This document shows positions 11,829 through 24,289 of a stretch of 64,000 nt of DNA, piece by piece. The notes below the pieces were generated by a model, which ran no database searches, had not been told where the DNA came from, and was given only the letters and a program-made list of their open reading frames with translations. Both the position numbers and the translations under genes were made by a program. Positions within the stretch are counted from its first letter, which is position 1, and each line of letters starts with the position of its first letter. This stretch comes from Chamaelirium japonicum. Its lineage: Eukaryota; Streptophyta; Magnoliopsida; Liliales; Melanthiaceae. The stretch lies in NCBI GenBank assembly GCA_947650365.1, contig OX393552.1:21114645-21178644 (forward strand), in the 5' to 3' direction.

Positions 11829-12322
11829 GTCGCGTTGTCCCAATAGTCCTACCCAAGTTAGCTATGGTGTTTGCAGGTCCATTAGCTTCCCGATAGACGT
11901 GAGACCACTGTGCCGAAGGCAGAGAAAGTTTCATTCGTCGGCAGTCTGCAAGGATGGAGGCGAAAGGTGTATTGGCTCCGAGTTGTTGTATGGTGTGTAG
12001 AGAATCCCCTTCAATCCATAGCGGGACCTATGGATACAAAGAACAGATCAAACGAAGTCCAATAAATAAGCCAAGTTTTTTTTCTGTATATCCACATTAG
12101 AGCACAAAGACCGGATAAGCAGCTGCCCAAAGTATGTGCCCACAGCTATCGCGCATCAAAACCCACTGCCCACCGATCTATTGGCATGATCGACAAAGGC
12201 ATCAAAATTCATTTTTAGTTCCCCCGGATTTGGTGGAATCCATCGGACCGTTATCATGAAAAAGCAACAAGGAAAAGCCGTGTGAAAGCCAGCCAACAGA
12301 AGCTCCCGATGAAGGGAGAGAA
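11829..12322 (-). pseudogene. LINE 3' fragment (RNase H tail), remnant of an upstream array unit
   Basis: About 490 bases aligned by eye with the LINE at roughly 47,083-47,573 and with 31,010-31,501. On the minus strand it covers part of the LINE's terminal RNase H domain. Left, it is cut by the LTR of G1; right, it ends at GGGAGAGAA followed by the copia LTR, exactly as at 31,501. It is a relic of the ELIP-LINE-copia unit whose ELIP is not in the window. Confidence 0.8.
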
Positions 12323-12439
12323 TGATTATTCAACTCTAAGGCTCAAGGATATAAATAGATACAATCTGACTTGTTGTGCAAGTCAGATATACTCACACAC
12401 TTCTCTCCCAACCACACACCTATACATGATATCTCAACA
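12323..12439 (-). repeat. 3' LTR of C1
   Basis: 117 bases with TGATTATTC...TCTCAACA ends. It contains a TATA-like GATATAAATAGATA and a 10-base stem hairpin (ATCTGACTTG / CAAGTCAGAT). A polypurine tract (GAGTTTGAGGGGGGGC, minus strand) lies just inside. Nearly the same LTR stands at 31,502-31,616. Confidence 0.75.
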
Positions 12440-12667
12440 GCCCCCCTCAAACTCCCGGTGGGTCAAACAGAGTGAGTTTGCTAATCAGATACAGGAAACA
12501 CTGAGGGAGTGAGATTTTGTGAAGAAGTCCGCGATCTGCTCAGCAAAAGAAACGTGTAGTAGGAAGATGGTCTCAGCCTTGTAGTGCTCTTGTGTGAAGT
12601 GGTAGTCGATCTCGATGTGCTTCGTTCGCTCATGAAAGACCAGATTACAGGCGATCTGGATGACACT

Positions 12668-13835
12668 TGTGGGGGGGTTTTACTTGGATCGGGCGGTTCA
12701 CTTGGAATGCACAATCTAACAAACCAAATAACGAATAGGACCGGGTTTACATGGAAAAACCCCCTTCTCAACGTCGAAGGGGGAAAAACCATGGGCGGGG
12801 CAAGAATGCACTCAAACAACAGTTTGGTTACAAACTCTCACCCTAACCCAATTACACCCTGAGAGGACCGGTCACCCAAGATACCGTCCTCTGCAATCTC
12901 ACTTTCTCTAGCTCTGTAAATTCCGGAAAGAATCGGGCAGCACCTCATCCAGAATTCGGTATCTTCTGTTGAAGGGGTAGGTCCCCTTTTATAGAGTCCT
13001 GGGATGACAGTTGGAGCGCTCCACACGGGACGGGTTGATGACATGCTCTCGCAACGTGCTCAAACGTCTGCGTGGTGGGGACGTGGTGCACAGTTGGCAC
13101 CCGGTAACTTCGGCCGGAAATCTTGGGAGTGTGGGTTGCACTCCCGTAACAGTTGTACTACTGAGATTCCCGGACTCAACCATCACGCGTTTTGGGGGTG
13201 TGATTCTTGGGGAACTCGATCCCTCTCAAGCCGCTTCTTCGCACGTGGCCGACCATCAGAGGGGGGGCACTCCCCCCTGGTTTCGTGCATGGCCGACCAG
13301 CAGCCAAAAGGAGGGGCAGTCCCCCCCCCCCCCTTTCCTGCTTTCGCGCGCGACCGACCACCAGGGGGGTGGACTCCCCCCTCCCTCCACTTTCGTGTGC
13401 AACCGACCTCTAGGGGGGAGTGGACTCCCCCCTCCCTCTACTTTCGTGCGCGGTTGACCTCCAGGGGGGAATGGACTCCCCCCTCCCTCTACTTTCGTGC
13501 GTGGCCGACCTCCAGGGGGGGTGGACTCCCCTTTCTCTCCCTTCGCGCATGGCCGACCCATAGCGAAAAGGAGGGGCAGTCCTCCCTTTCTCCTCTTCAT
13601 GCGTGGCTGACCCGCGATGATATTGCGGCCCCCGGTAGGTTCGCTTGCTTCTCCGGGGCCTGAAGCGCCCCCTTTCACCTCTTCGCGTGTGGCCGACCCG
13701 CGACGAGATTGCGGCCCCCGGTAGGTTCGCTTGCTTCTCCGAGGCCCAAAGTACATGGTCGACTCGCGACGAAGTGCAAGGTCGGTCCGCGACATGGTTG
13801 ACGGCCACCTTCCGGTCGGACCATCGAGGTACACA
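12668..13835 (-). repeat. 3' LTR of G2
   Basis: 1,168 bases, TGTGGGGG...GTACACA. It contains a roughly 55-base GC-rich minisatellite (13,250-13,620) with C and G runs. The polypurine tract is on the minus strand at 13,836-13,847. Confidence 0.85.
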
Positions 13836-14095
13836 TAATACCCCCTCATGATCGGTCGGTTTCCAGGTGCTTTCTGACTGATCATGATCATTCTTCTTTC
13901 ATACTCTGCTGGTTATGCATTGTGGTGACTGTGCGGTTGTCTCGGTTGTGCATTTTCACCTTTCGAGTGTTCGCATCAGCCAGTCTAATTCCTTGCGAAG
14001 TCTTTCGATCAATCAATCTTTCCTGCTAGGTCTTTACTATTATTGATGGGTAGAACTCAGTTTAGAGTGTTATATACCCAGACGGCTTCAAGAAC

Positions 14096-14580
14096 TCACC
14101 CCCGCTCCACGACGGGGGCAAGTGGCTCTCGGAAGAGGACTTTTGCTTGACCCACCTCGTGGAGGGTCAAGTGCTCCCGTAGGAGGCTTTTGGCATGACC
14201 CAACTCGTGGGGAGTGAAGTTCTTGCGGATGAGACTTTTGGCCTGACCCAACTCGTGGGGGGTCAAGTGCTCCCTGAGGAGGCTTTTGGCCTGATCCAAC
14301 TCATGGGGGGTCAAGTGCTCCCGAATGAGGCTTTTGGCCTGACCCAACTCGTGGGGGGTCAAGTGCTCCCGAAGGAGGCTTTTGGCCTGATCCAACTCGT
14401 GGGGGGTCAAGTGCTCCCAAAGGATACTTTTGGCCTGACCCAACTCGTGGGGGGTCAAGTGCTCCCAGAGGAGGATTTTGGCCTAATCCAACTCATGGGG
14501 GGTCAAGTACTCCCGGAGGAGGCTTCTGACCTGACCCAACTCGTGGGGGGTCAAGTGCTCCCGAAGGAGGCTTTTGTACT
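14096..14580 (-). repeat. 48-base coding minisatellite in G2
   Basis: About ten copies of a 48-base unit from roughly 14,100 to 14,575, with two further copies at 14,925-15,020. Because 48 is a multiple of three, the minus strand stays open for 120 codons (14,458-14,096) and would give a 16-residue repeat of the form LTPHELGQAKSLLREH. The predicted peptide is an amphipathic, helix-friendly repeat. No known family is recognised; it may be coding or simply frame-preserving by its length. Confidence 0.65.
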
Positions 14581-15474
14581 TCACCTTTTCACACATCTTC
14601 ACTGATTGGTTGTACTCCATGTCGAGTCCTTTGACTGGTCAGTCATTACTACGGATCGGTCTGTACATGATAAGGAGTGTTTCACCTTGGGCATGTTCAC
14701 CGACCAATTGTACTCCTTGTTGAGTCTTTCGATCGGTCGATTTTTACCTGTCGGTCATACTCCCTCTTGAGTCTGTTGACCAATTGGTGTTTATGATTTA
14801 CCCCCAATCCACAAGGGGAGGAAGTTTCAGCCGGTCATACTCAGCATTGAGTCTTTTGACCGATCGATCGTTCGCCCGACCGACTCTTTAACTTCAGTCG
14901 GCTGGGTCTTCTTGGGGGAGGTTTTTGGCTTGACCCAACTCGTGGGGGGTCAAGTGCTCGCAGAAGAGGCTTTTGGCCTGACCCAACTCGTGGGGGGTCA
15001 GGTGCTCCCGGAGGAGGCTTCTGGCTTTAGGATGGACGATTCCGTCTAGGGTCGGTCTTCCCGATCCTTCGCCACCCCCAGCCCTCTCCTATTGCTAGGG
15101 GATCTTGGACAATGAGCTTTTACATAGAGTCTTTATTGATAAAACAAGAACTTGAAATCTTCCATTAATCAAGTCATTACATTATTAGGCTCGGGAGGCT
15201 ACAAGTAGTAGTGCTCAATTAGCAGAGGGCATCCTTCTTGCACCTCATCGACAGGCTTATGGGCTGTGCGTCGGGGATGGTCAATGAACTGGTCGAGGTA
15301 GCCTGCTTCAACGGGGTCCTCGATGTGATTCTGCAACGCTCGATACTGCTCCTCCTTGATGATCTCGTCAATCGGCATGTTCCGCACCGTAAAGTCCCGA
15401 TTCCATAGGGTGTAGGGTGCTCTACCATGATCACCCCGTTTTTGGCACTTTGCATCGTGCTGTATCGACTCGCC

Positions 15475-16095
15475 TTACTGTTTTTCTACATTCCATACAG
15501 CCGCTGGTCGATTGAAGGCTGGTTGCTGGTCACTAGTGTCTTTAGTCTTCTGCTTTCGTTTGGCATCTTCGATTTTGATGTATTTCTCCACCCTCCGGAA
15601 CAGCTCGTCGATTATCGTGGGCGGCCGCTTGATGAGTGAGGCGCTAACAGGTTGGTTAGGTTGTACTGAATTCTTGAAAGCCGCTACCACCATGAGGTCT
15701 TGTCCATCAACATCAACCAAGCTCAAGTATTCAGTCCTGAACCAGTGATAGAAATACTTCAGTGTCTCCTTCTGGGTCATACTCATCCCGAAGAGTGACT
15801 CCAAAGTCTTCAGCTCCCGGCGGTTGCAACAATATTGATCGATGAACCATGTGCTCGGCTCAGAAAAAGATGATATGGATGAGGGTCTGAGCTTGTGGAA
15901 CCATTTGAGGGGGGTTCTCGACAAGCTATTGGCGAAGGTCCAGCAGAGGATATGGTCATCTTCATGGGGGACTAGGACATCTCGGAAGGCTAACACGTCC
16001 TCTACCGGGTCCTTTGATCCATCAAACTTAGGGAGGCAGGGAGGATTCCACCCACGGGGGAATGGCTCGTTGAGGAGTTTTCCGATAAGTGGCAA
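15475..16095 (-). CDS. G2 gag-like ORF
   Basis: A 206-codon open frame with Retrotrans_gag features: LPKFDGSKDPVEDVLAF, then PLKWFHKLRPSSISSF, then RELKTLESLFGMSMTQKE and LKYFYHWFRTEYL. It covers most of a Ty3/gypsy capsid domain, and its start is uncertain because the frame may begin further upstream. It is the only recognisable retroelement protein between the two LTRs. Charged residues at the end (RVEKYIKIEDAKRKQKTK) resemble the start of a nucleocapsid, but no zinc knuckle is seen. It may supply capsid in cis while enzymes come from a partner element; this is inference. Confidence 0.75.
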   Translation of the reverse strand: MPLIGKLLNEPFPRGWNPPCLPKFDGSKDPVEDVLAFRDVLVPHEDDHILCWTFANSLSRTPLKWFHKLRPSSISSFSEPSTWFIDQYCCNRRELKTLESLFGMSMTQKETLKYFYHWFRTEYLSLVDVDGQDLMVVAAFKNSVQPNQPVSASLIKRPPTIIDELFRRVEKYIKIEDAKRKQKTKDTSDQQPAFNRPAAVWNVEKQ

Positions 16096-17079
16096 CCGTG
16101 CAGCCCCTCAGATGGCGACCTCCTCCAGTTGATCAAGTGCCCATGCTCTTGATCGATTCTGATGGATTTCTTCTCTATCTCCAAGCCGCTTTGACGTAGG
16201 CAACCTGATACGGTCATGGATGCTTCTCCTGTCAGCAGTATGAACTGGCTGCCGACTAGCCGGTGTCACACGAGTGTGGTGACTATCGCTTGGTTGACAC
16301 CGATGTTAATCTTCTCGCTTTGGATGGCGAGGTTGCGCTGAGTCCGTCTTCGAGTGGTTCTTGGATACGGGTGGCTATCGGGGGTGTGCCTTGAGCCGGG
16401 ACCATACATCTGAGCGTGCCGACGCTACTGGGGCTTGCTTGTTTTTTTCGGTAGGTTTCGAGCTACTTGAGTCGCGCCCATCAGGATTTGCGCTTTAGAC
16501 CTCCACCGAGTGATTTGCTGGGGGTTGCACTGGCCCCGGTTAAGCAACTTGCATAGGAAAGGCTTTGTCCAGCTTGGGCCAATATGCCCTGGTTGAATGG
16601 GCCGCCAACCTGTGTGGCTCGCATGAAGTCGCGCAACTCCTCGTAGTTACGTTGCATTGTCTGGAGCTGCGTGGTGAGAGCTTACTGAGTCATCATCATA
16701 GTAGCCAGAAAAGCCTCTTACAGACCTCCTGCTATAGGAGCCATGATCACTATCGAAGCTTAGCTGGACTCCCCGACCCCCAGTGTGGGATTCATCAGCG
16801 AGATGGTGCGCTCTGTGTTTGTTGGTGGTTGAACCGGGTTTCCGACATCATTAGCATCTCCGAGTGGAGACGGGAGCTGAGAAGTCGAACGGGTACGATA
16901 TGGTCCCCCGGCCATTGTTCTTCAACCTCGCGGTAGTAGTGATGACTTCTGTGTTTACTGGTCAGTCGATACCCATGGGTCAGTCAGTCAGTAGCTTCGG
17001 ACAAGCTGCAGGTAGACTCAGACTGGTTGACACCCACGGGTCAATGATCGAGTGCTCTGGTAGGAAGTCTCGAAGATGA

Positions 17080-17097
17080 TCCCACAGACGGTGCCCA
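17080..17097 (-). other. Primer-binding site of G2
   Basis: Minus-strand TGGGCACCGTCTGTGGGA, three bases inside the LTR edge, marks the 5' end of G2 on the right side. Confidence 0.6.
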
Positions 17098-17100
17098 GAT

Positions 17101-18266
17101 TGTGGGGGATTTTTCCTTGGATCAGGCGGTTCACTTGGAATGCACAATCTAACAAACCAAAGAACGAATAGGACCGGGTTTACGTGGGAAAACCCCTTCT
17201 CAACGTCGAAGGAAAAAAAAATCCACGGGCGGGGCAAGAATGCACAACAGTTCGGTTACAATCTCTCACCCTAACCCAATTACACCCTGAGATGATCGGT
17301 CACCAAAGATACCGTCCTCTGCAATATCACTCTCTCTAGCTCCGTAAATTCTGGAAAGAATCGGGCAGCACCTCCTCCAGAATTCGATCTCTTCTGCTGA
17401 AGGGGTAGGTCCCCTTTTATAGAGTCATGGGATGACAGTTGGAGCACTCCGCACGGGACAGGTTGATGACATGCTCCCGCAACGTGCTCAACCGTCTGCG
17501 TGGTGGGGACGTGACACACGGTTGGCACCCGATAACTTCGGCCGGGAATCTTGGGAGCGTGGGTTGCACTCCCGTAATCGTTTTGCTACCGAGATTCCCG
17601 AGCTCAACTGTCGTGCGTTTTGGGGGCATGATTCTCGGGGAACTCGATCTCCCTCGAGCCGCTTCTTCGATCACGACCGACCATTAGAGGGGGGGGGGGG
17701 GCACTCCCCCGTCGGTTTCGTGCATGGCCGACCAGTAACCAAATTATGGGGCAGTCCGCCCCCTTTTCTGCTTTCATGCGCGGCCGACCACCAAGGGGGG
17801 TGGACTCCCCCCTCCCTCTGATTTCATGCACGACCGACCTCCAGGGGGGGAGTGGACTCCCTTCTCCCTCTACTTTTGTGCGCGGCCGACATCCAGGGGG
17901 GAGTGGACTCCCCCCTCCCTCTACTTTCGTGTGTGGCCGACCTCCAGGGGGGTGGACTCCCCCTTCTCTCCCTTCGCGCGCGGCTGACCCTCAGCGAAAA
18001 GGAGGGGTAGTCCTCCCTTTCTCCTCTTCGTGCGTGGCCAACCCGCGATGAGATTGCGGCCCTCGGTAAGTTCGCTTGCTTCTTCGAGGCCCAAAGCGCC
18101 CCCTTTCACCTCTTCACTTGTGGCCGACCCGCAACGAGATTGCGGCCCCCGGTAGGTTCGCTTGCTTCTTCGGGGCTTGAAGTACATAGTCGGCTCGCGA
18201 CGAAGTGCAAGGCCGGTCCGCGACATGGTTTACGGCCACCTTTCGGTCGGACCATCGAGGTACACA
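17101..18266 (-). repeat. 5' LTR of G2
   Basis: Direct repeat of 12,668-13,835, with the same TGTGGGGG start and GTACACA end. The two LTRs bracket the 3.3-kb interior. Confidence 0.85.
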
Positions 18267-21200
18267 CAACACCCTTGTTGTCACAATAGAGGGCAGTAGG
18301 TGAGGAGACTTCAACCCCAAAGTCTGAAAGAAGGCGTCTGACATAGACGATCTCTTTGGTTGTTGAAGCCATGGCACGATACTCGGACTCTGTGCTGGAA
18401 AGAGACAACATCCTACTTTTTGCTGCGCTAAGAGATAAGAGACTCGCCAAGAAAGAGACAGAAACCAGTAGTAGAGAGCCAAGTAGTAGGGTCGCCTGCC
18501 CAATCAACATCGGAGAAGGCCCGAAGAACCAGAGAGGAATCTGCTGGCATGAGAAGAGATCGGGTAATGGTGCCTCGTAGGTACCAAAGGATCCTCAGAA
18601 GGGCAGCATAGTGAACTGAGCGAGGGGCCTGGACGAACTGACTGACAATGCTTACAACATGAGCGATGTCGGGTATGGTGATACACAAGTAGACAAGCTG
18701 TCCTACTATTTGCCTGTATCGTACTGTAGCGTTGATAAGAGGCTCCCCGTTTGTGGGTCGAAGTTGAACATTAAGCTCCTCAGGCATATCTGCAACCTTC
18801 TAATCCACAAGTGCAGCTCGAGCTACGATGTCTGCAGAGTAGCACTGCTGAGAGATAAGGATGTCGTCTCGACTCTATGCTATTACTTGGCCAAGGAAAT
18901 AACGGTGACAGCCCAAATCCTTCATCGAAAACTGACATTGTAGATGATCATATCGTCAACGTAGAGAAGGAGAACCCGCCCCTGCGGTGACGACTGCACA
19001 AACAGAGAGTGGTCCTGGTAGCTCTCCAAGAAATCAACTTGGCGAACAGCACTGTAAAAATACTCGAACCAAACGCAACCACTCGGTAAAGATGACAGAC
19101 ATGGTGAGGAGGCATGGAGAAACCAGGTTGCGGCTGCATATAAATGACCTTAGAAAGGGTGCCATGAAGAAAGGCATTCTTTACGTCCATTTGAAAAAGA
19201 GGTCACTGTCTCGCTACAGCAATGGCAAGTAGAGTTCGAACTGTGGTCATCTTACCCACCAGAGCAAAAGTCTCATTATAGTCGATCCCGGCTTCTTGAG
19301 AGAAGCCTCAAGTAACAAGCCGGGCTTTGTGATGCTCGATAGATCCATCGGGTCGGTGGTTGACCTTGTAGACTCATTTGCAGCTAACGGGCTCAACTCC
19401 AACAAGAAGAGGGACAACATACCATGTTCCAGTCTGAGCAATAGCCTAAAGCTCCTCGACCATCGCTTTTTGCCACTATGGGTACTGAACAGCCTCTCGA
19501 TTGATAGGAGCGGGGCTTTGAAGGGGTGGCGTGAAGAACTCTAAGAAAAACCTGGTATGAGGGAGCATAAGAGCGGGTAATAGCAAACAGATTTAGACAG
19601 TTAGGCTGGCGATGTTCACATAGAGGGTAGCGATGCTCAAGAGTTGGTACAGGTTCCTCAGTCGGAGGTGGCGGAACCGAAGGCGGAGTCAGATGAGGAG
19701 ACACAGGAGGAGTCTGAGGCAGAGGTGAGGGAGGAAACACAGGGGGATCCATAGGCTCAGAAGGAGCCTCAGGGAGAGGCACGGAGGGGGTGCACAGAGA
19801 AGGTGCATGAGGGTTGAGCCGGTAGGTCTCTACGAGAGGAAAAACATAGGGGCTAAGCTGGGAAGATCCGACAGGAGAAGGGGCAACAGAAGTGGACGTA
19901 ACTGGTGGAGACGGGACACGGAGGAGAGAAACTGAAGGTCCTAAGAAGAAGGAGAGTAGAAAGGAATGTCTTCAAAGAAGGATACTTGTCGTGCGAGACG
20001 AAGATGACGGGCAACAGGGTCATAGCAACGATAACCCTTATGCTCGGTAATTAGGTCTAGGAGAACACATTTAGCTATTGTGGGAGATAGTTTGTTGTGT
20101 TCATGAGGAGGCAATAACACAAAGCAAGTACAGTCAAAGACACGAAGCATGTCATAGGAAGGAGGTGAAGAGAAAAGATGCTCATGAGGAGATGAATCAA
20201 ATAAAATAGCGGAGGGGGTGATTTTAATTAAATTTACAGAGGTAAGGATCGCCTCTGCCCAAAAAAAGCGAGGTACAGAAGAGGAGAGAAGAAGAGAATG
20301 TGCCTTCTCAAGAATGTGACGGTGTTTGCGCTCAGTAACACCATTCTGCTGTTGAGTATACGAACAAAACTGCTGAAAAAGAGTATCATGTGACCGTAGG
20401 AGAGACCACATATCATCAAAAAGGAACTCACGAGCAGGGGCGGACCTACGTTGGGGCGAGGGGGGGCTCAAGCCCCCCCTGACTTTAAAAAAAAAAAATC
20501 GGATTTAATTCGGCTGAAAATCCCGTATCCTGATATCCCCCGACCCGGCGACCCCAAGAGTCCCGCTCTTGTATAAATAGACCCCCGCGGCCCCGCCCCG
20601 TCAGCCCCTCACGGTTTCACCCTCCCTGACGCTGCGAGCCTGCGAGTCCTGCGACGTCTATCGTCCTCTGTTCGTTCGAAAAACCTAGCGGTCTGCGGGC
20701 CGGCGCAGCGGTGAGTCGGCGACGGCGGCGAGTCTGCGGGCCGGCGCGGCGGTGAGTCGGCGACGGCGGGGAGTCTGCGGGCCGGCGCGGCGGCGAGTCA
20801 GCAATGGAAGCCTAGCGGTCTGGGGGCCGGTGCGGCGGCGAGTCGGCGACGGAAGCCTCTCGGCCCTCTCCCGAACCCGATCTCGGCGGTCGGCGGCGGC
20901 GGCCACGGCGGGCTCTCCTCTTCTCCCTCTGTGGCTTCCAGGCGGTGGTCGCCCACCTCGCCGGTACGCATCCAACGGATTCCGACGGCGGCGGCCTGCT
21001 CTTCGTAACCGCCGGGCGGTGGGTGGTGCCGGACCTGCAGGAGTGCCGGTGGCTCACCAGAGTCGGTCGGAGACTCGGACGGTCGGGCCCTTCACAAGTC
21101 ACAACTCACCACTCACCAGGTCGGTTCTCAGCCTCTCACCAGTCATACCGTTCTTAATATTAGATTACAGGATAGAAGGACAAAAGGCGACTAAGCGGAA

Positions 21201-21425
21201 TTTTCATACCGTTCTTAATATTAGATTATGTTTGCTTAAACTTAAACATTCTCAGATGGCTAAACCCAAAACAATTTACCTGCTTTTGAACCTTATCTAC
21301 AGGACTTCAAGATCTAATACCCTAAATTTCTTTGTTTTCTTTCCTAATTTAATAAATAAGAAAGAAAAAAATACAAACTTCTTTCTTACTTTTTTGGGAG
21401 GAACCCCTCAGCATCACATAGGGGT

Positions 21426-21902
21426 AGGGGTCGCAATCGGGTCGGGTCGTGTCGTGTCTAGTCGTGTTCGTGTCCAAAAACCCTAGACCCGGACCTGACC
21501 CGTTTAACTAATCGTGTCTAGATCCTAAACCCGTACCCGACCCGCCAATAAACGGGTAGACCCGGTAAGACCTGTTTATCACCCGGACTACTCAGTTGAC
21601 CCGATCGGACCCAATCCGACTCGACCCGACCTGACCCGAAAGACCCGCTGGTATTATATATTATAGTATCGGATTGCGGGTAGACCCGACCCGACCCGAC
21701 TCGACTTGACCCGCTGAATACTAAACGGGTCTTCCCGGGTCTACCGTGTCCAGACCCTAAACCCGGACCCGACCCGTTTATTAAACGGGTCTATCGTGTC
21801 GACCTGTTTATGACCCGAACCCGTTTAGCCCTGACCCAGACCCGCTAACTTCGTGTCGGGTCGTGTCGGGTCTACCGTGTCGGGTCCGAAATTGCCAGCC
21901 CT
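21426..21902. mobile_element. Small TIR element rich in GACCCG motifs
   Basis: 477 bases with imperfect inverted ends (AGGGGTCGCAATC on the left; reverse of right end AGGGCTGGCAATTTCGG). The interior is almost wholly degenerate GACCCG/GGGTC repeats. Flanks share ACATAGGGGT (21,416-21,425 and 21,903-21,912), a 10-base match that may be an 8- or 9-base target duplication extended by chance. No ORF. The same terminus recurs at 63,976. Confidence 0.65.
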
Positions 21903-22104
21903 ACATAGGGGTAAGGCCTGGACCCCTACTAGTTATTTAACCATGAAAACGAGATTCAATCCGTCTCTCGTACAACCACCGAGAGACTTCACCAGTTATG
22001 CTAGCCGTCCGATGCACGCGACGGGTGCATCGGATGCACAGGGCGGTGCATCGGATGGCTGCAGACGCGGACCGCACAGACCGCTGGACCGCACCTAAGC
22101 ATCC

Positions 22105-22294
<190 letters not shown>

Positions 22295-22535
22295 AAGGAA
22301 ATTTGAGATCCTTTGGGGAAAAAAAAAAAGTAAGTTTTTTCTCATGTCCTATTATGATAGTTAGTAGTTGCTCATATCTCTTTTGAATTGAAATTTGGGA
22401 TCATTTGGGGTAGGGAAACGATCACCATTTAATATATTTTAAATGGCATTTAATTGATTTAAAATTGTAGAACCTACATGTTTGTTATTCTATGTAATAT
22501 TAATTTGAATAAATCTTTAAAAAATTAAACCAGGT

Positions 22536-24289
22536 ATGGATAAGTTTCTGAAGAGAAAATCCGACCTTCCAAGTTCCAGTTTGGGACCTGATGACCGTAG
22601 AGTTGAAGTTCAACCTAATGTGAAGCGAAGTCATGTCACTGGAGTTAACTTAAAAGAGCTTCCAACAGATCCCGGATTACGTACTAGAATATCTGATTAT
22701 CATCCTAATAACCAAGATATGATTCGAAGAGAATACCTGCTAAGGGGTCCTTGTCAGCCTAATCATGATTTTCCCTTCAAACAATTTGGAAAACAGTCTC
22801 GACGATTCAATTATGCTTGGTTTAATGAGTATGGCAGTTGGTTAGAATATAGCATATCAAAGGATGCTGCATTCTGTTTGTACTGTTATCTTTTTAAAGA
22901 AAACCATGGAGAACAAGGGGGTAGTGATGTTTTTGTGACAAAAGGATTTTCTAATTGGAAGAAAAAAGAAAAATTTCAGGAATATATTGGATGGTCTAAT
23001 AGTGCTCATAATCACGCCTCTTTGAAGTGTCAAAATTTATTAAACCAGAAGTAACATATTGAGACAGTTGTTTGTAAGCATACAGAAAAGGCACGCGTAG
23101 AATATAGAACTCGTTTGGAGGCTTCAATAAAGGTAATTCGATTACTTTTGAAACAAGGGTTACCTTTTCGTGGCCATGATGAATCAGATGGTTCAAAAAA
23201 TCAAGAAAATTTTCTTACAGTTTTGCAGTTTCTTGCTGAGAATAACGAAGATGCTAATAATGTTGTGTTAAACAATGCTCCGGATAATCTAAAGATGATC
23301 GCATCTAAAATTCAAAAAGATATTGTGAACGTGTGTGCTATGGAAATTATAAATCTGATTATAAATGATCTTGGAAATGCATTTTTTGCTATTTTGGTTG
23401 ATGAGTCTCGGGATATATCTATCAAAGAACAGTTGGTTGTTGTTGTACGTTACGTGGATAAAGGGATTTCAAGCTGCATATGATGAGAAAGATTTTGGGG
23501 ATCACAAATAGTTTGTCAAAGGCATTGCAAAGAAAAGAACAAGACATTGTGAATGCTATGCATTTGCTTAAATTATGTAAAGGAATATTTCAAGAGTTGA
23601 GAAATAATGGATGGGATACTCTTCTTTCAGAAGTTTTATTATTTTGCACAAAACATGATATCGTTGTTCCTAATATGGATGATGTATTTGCAGTACATGG
23701 ACGGGCACGACGGGGAGAGCAAATCACAAATTTATATCACTATCGTGTTGAGTTGTTTTATGCGGTTATCGATATGCAATTCCAAGAGCTTGAAAGCCGT
23801 TTTTCTGAAGCGAGTACAGAATTGCTTCTTTGTATGGCATACTTGAATCCATTAAATTCATTTTCAGCCTTTGACAAGGGAAGGTTACTTTGTCTCGGTC
23901 AGTTTTATGAAGCAGAATTTTCTAATGTTGATATTTTGGCCCTTGACGACTAGCTTGACATTTATATCATGGATGTGCGTTCAGATAGTGAGTTTTCTGG
24001 ATTAAAGGGGATTGGTGAGCTTGCGAAGAAGATGGTTGACACAAAAAAGAATATTTTATATCCATTAGTTTATTTGCTTATAACACTGGCGCTAATCCTT
24101 CCAGTTGCCACTGCTACCGTTGAGAGAGTATTTTCTGCAATGCAAATTGTGAAGAACAGACTTCGTAATCGAATGGGGGATGAATGGATGAGTGATTCTT
24201 TGATCACATATATTGAAAGAGATATTTTCAATAGCATCGATATGGAGACGATTGTTCAACGCTTCCAGAATATGAAAACTCGTAGATGA
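22536..24289 (+). pseudogene. hAT transposase with TTF-type zinc finger, internally deleted
   Basis: The first frame (22,536-23,054, start MDKFLKRKSDLPSSS) carries the TTF-type zinc-finger region: FNYAWFNEYGSWLEYSISKDAAFCLYCYLF split by residue position, with the C-x2-C pair in FCLYCYLF. It ends in a stop at 23,052. A DUF4371-like segment follows (23,115-23,483, FFAILVDESRDISIKEQLVVV). At about 23,475 the protein jumps from the end of the first catalytic block to ILGITNSLSKALQRKEQDIV, so around 200 residues of the RNase H-like catalytic core of this family are missing. The last frame (23,969-24,289) is the hAT dimerisation domain (PVATATVERVFSAMQIVKNR). The protein cannot be active as it stands; the termini may still be mobilised by a full-length relative. 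Confidence 0.9.

Larger units (their letters stand above)
12668..18266 (-). mobile_element. Gag-only non-autonomous LTR element nested in C1 (G2)
   Basis: A 5.6-kb element with two 1.17-kb LTRs and a single recognisable coding piece, a Ty3/gypsy-type gag on the minus strand. No protease, reverse transcriptase or integrase is seen, so it would depend on another element. The empty site is visible in C2 near 31,846 (GATGACACTCTTG); the flanks here read ACACT (12,663-12,667) and ACACC (18,269-18,273). Over the first 300 bases the LTRs differ at about one position in ten, indicating an insertion of several million years at usual plant rates. Confidence 0.85.
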
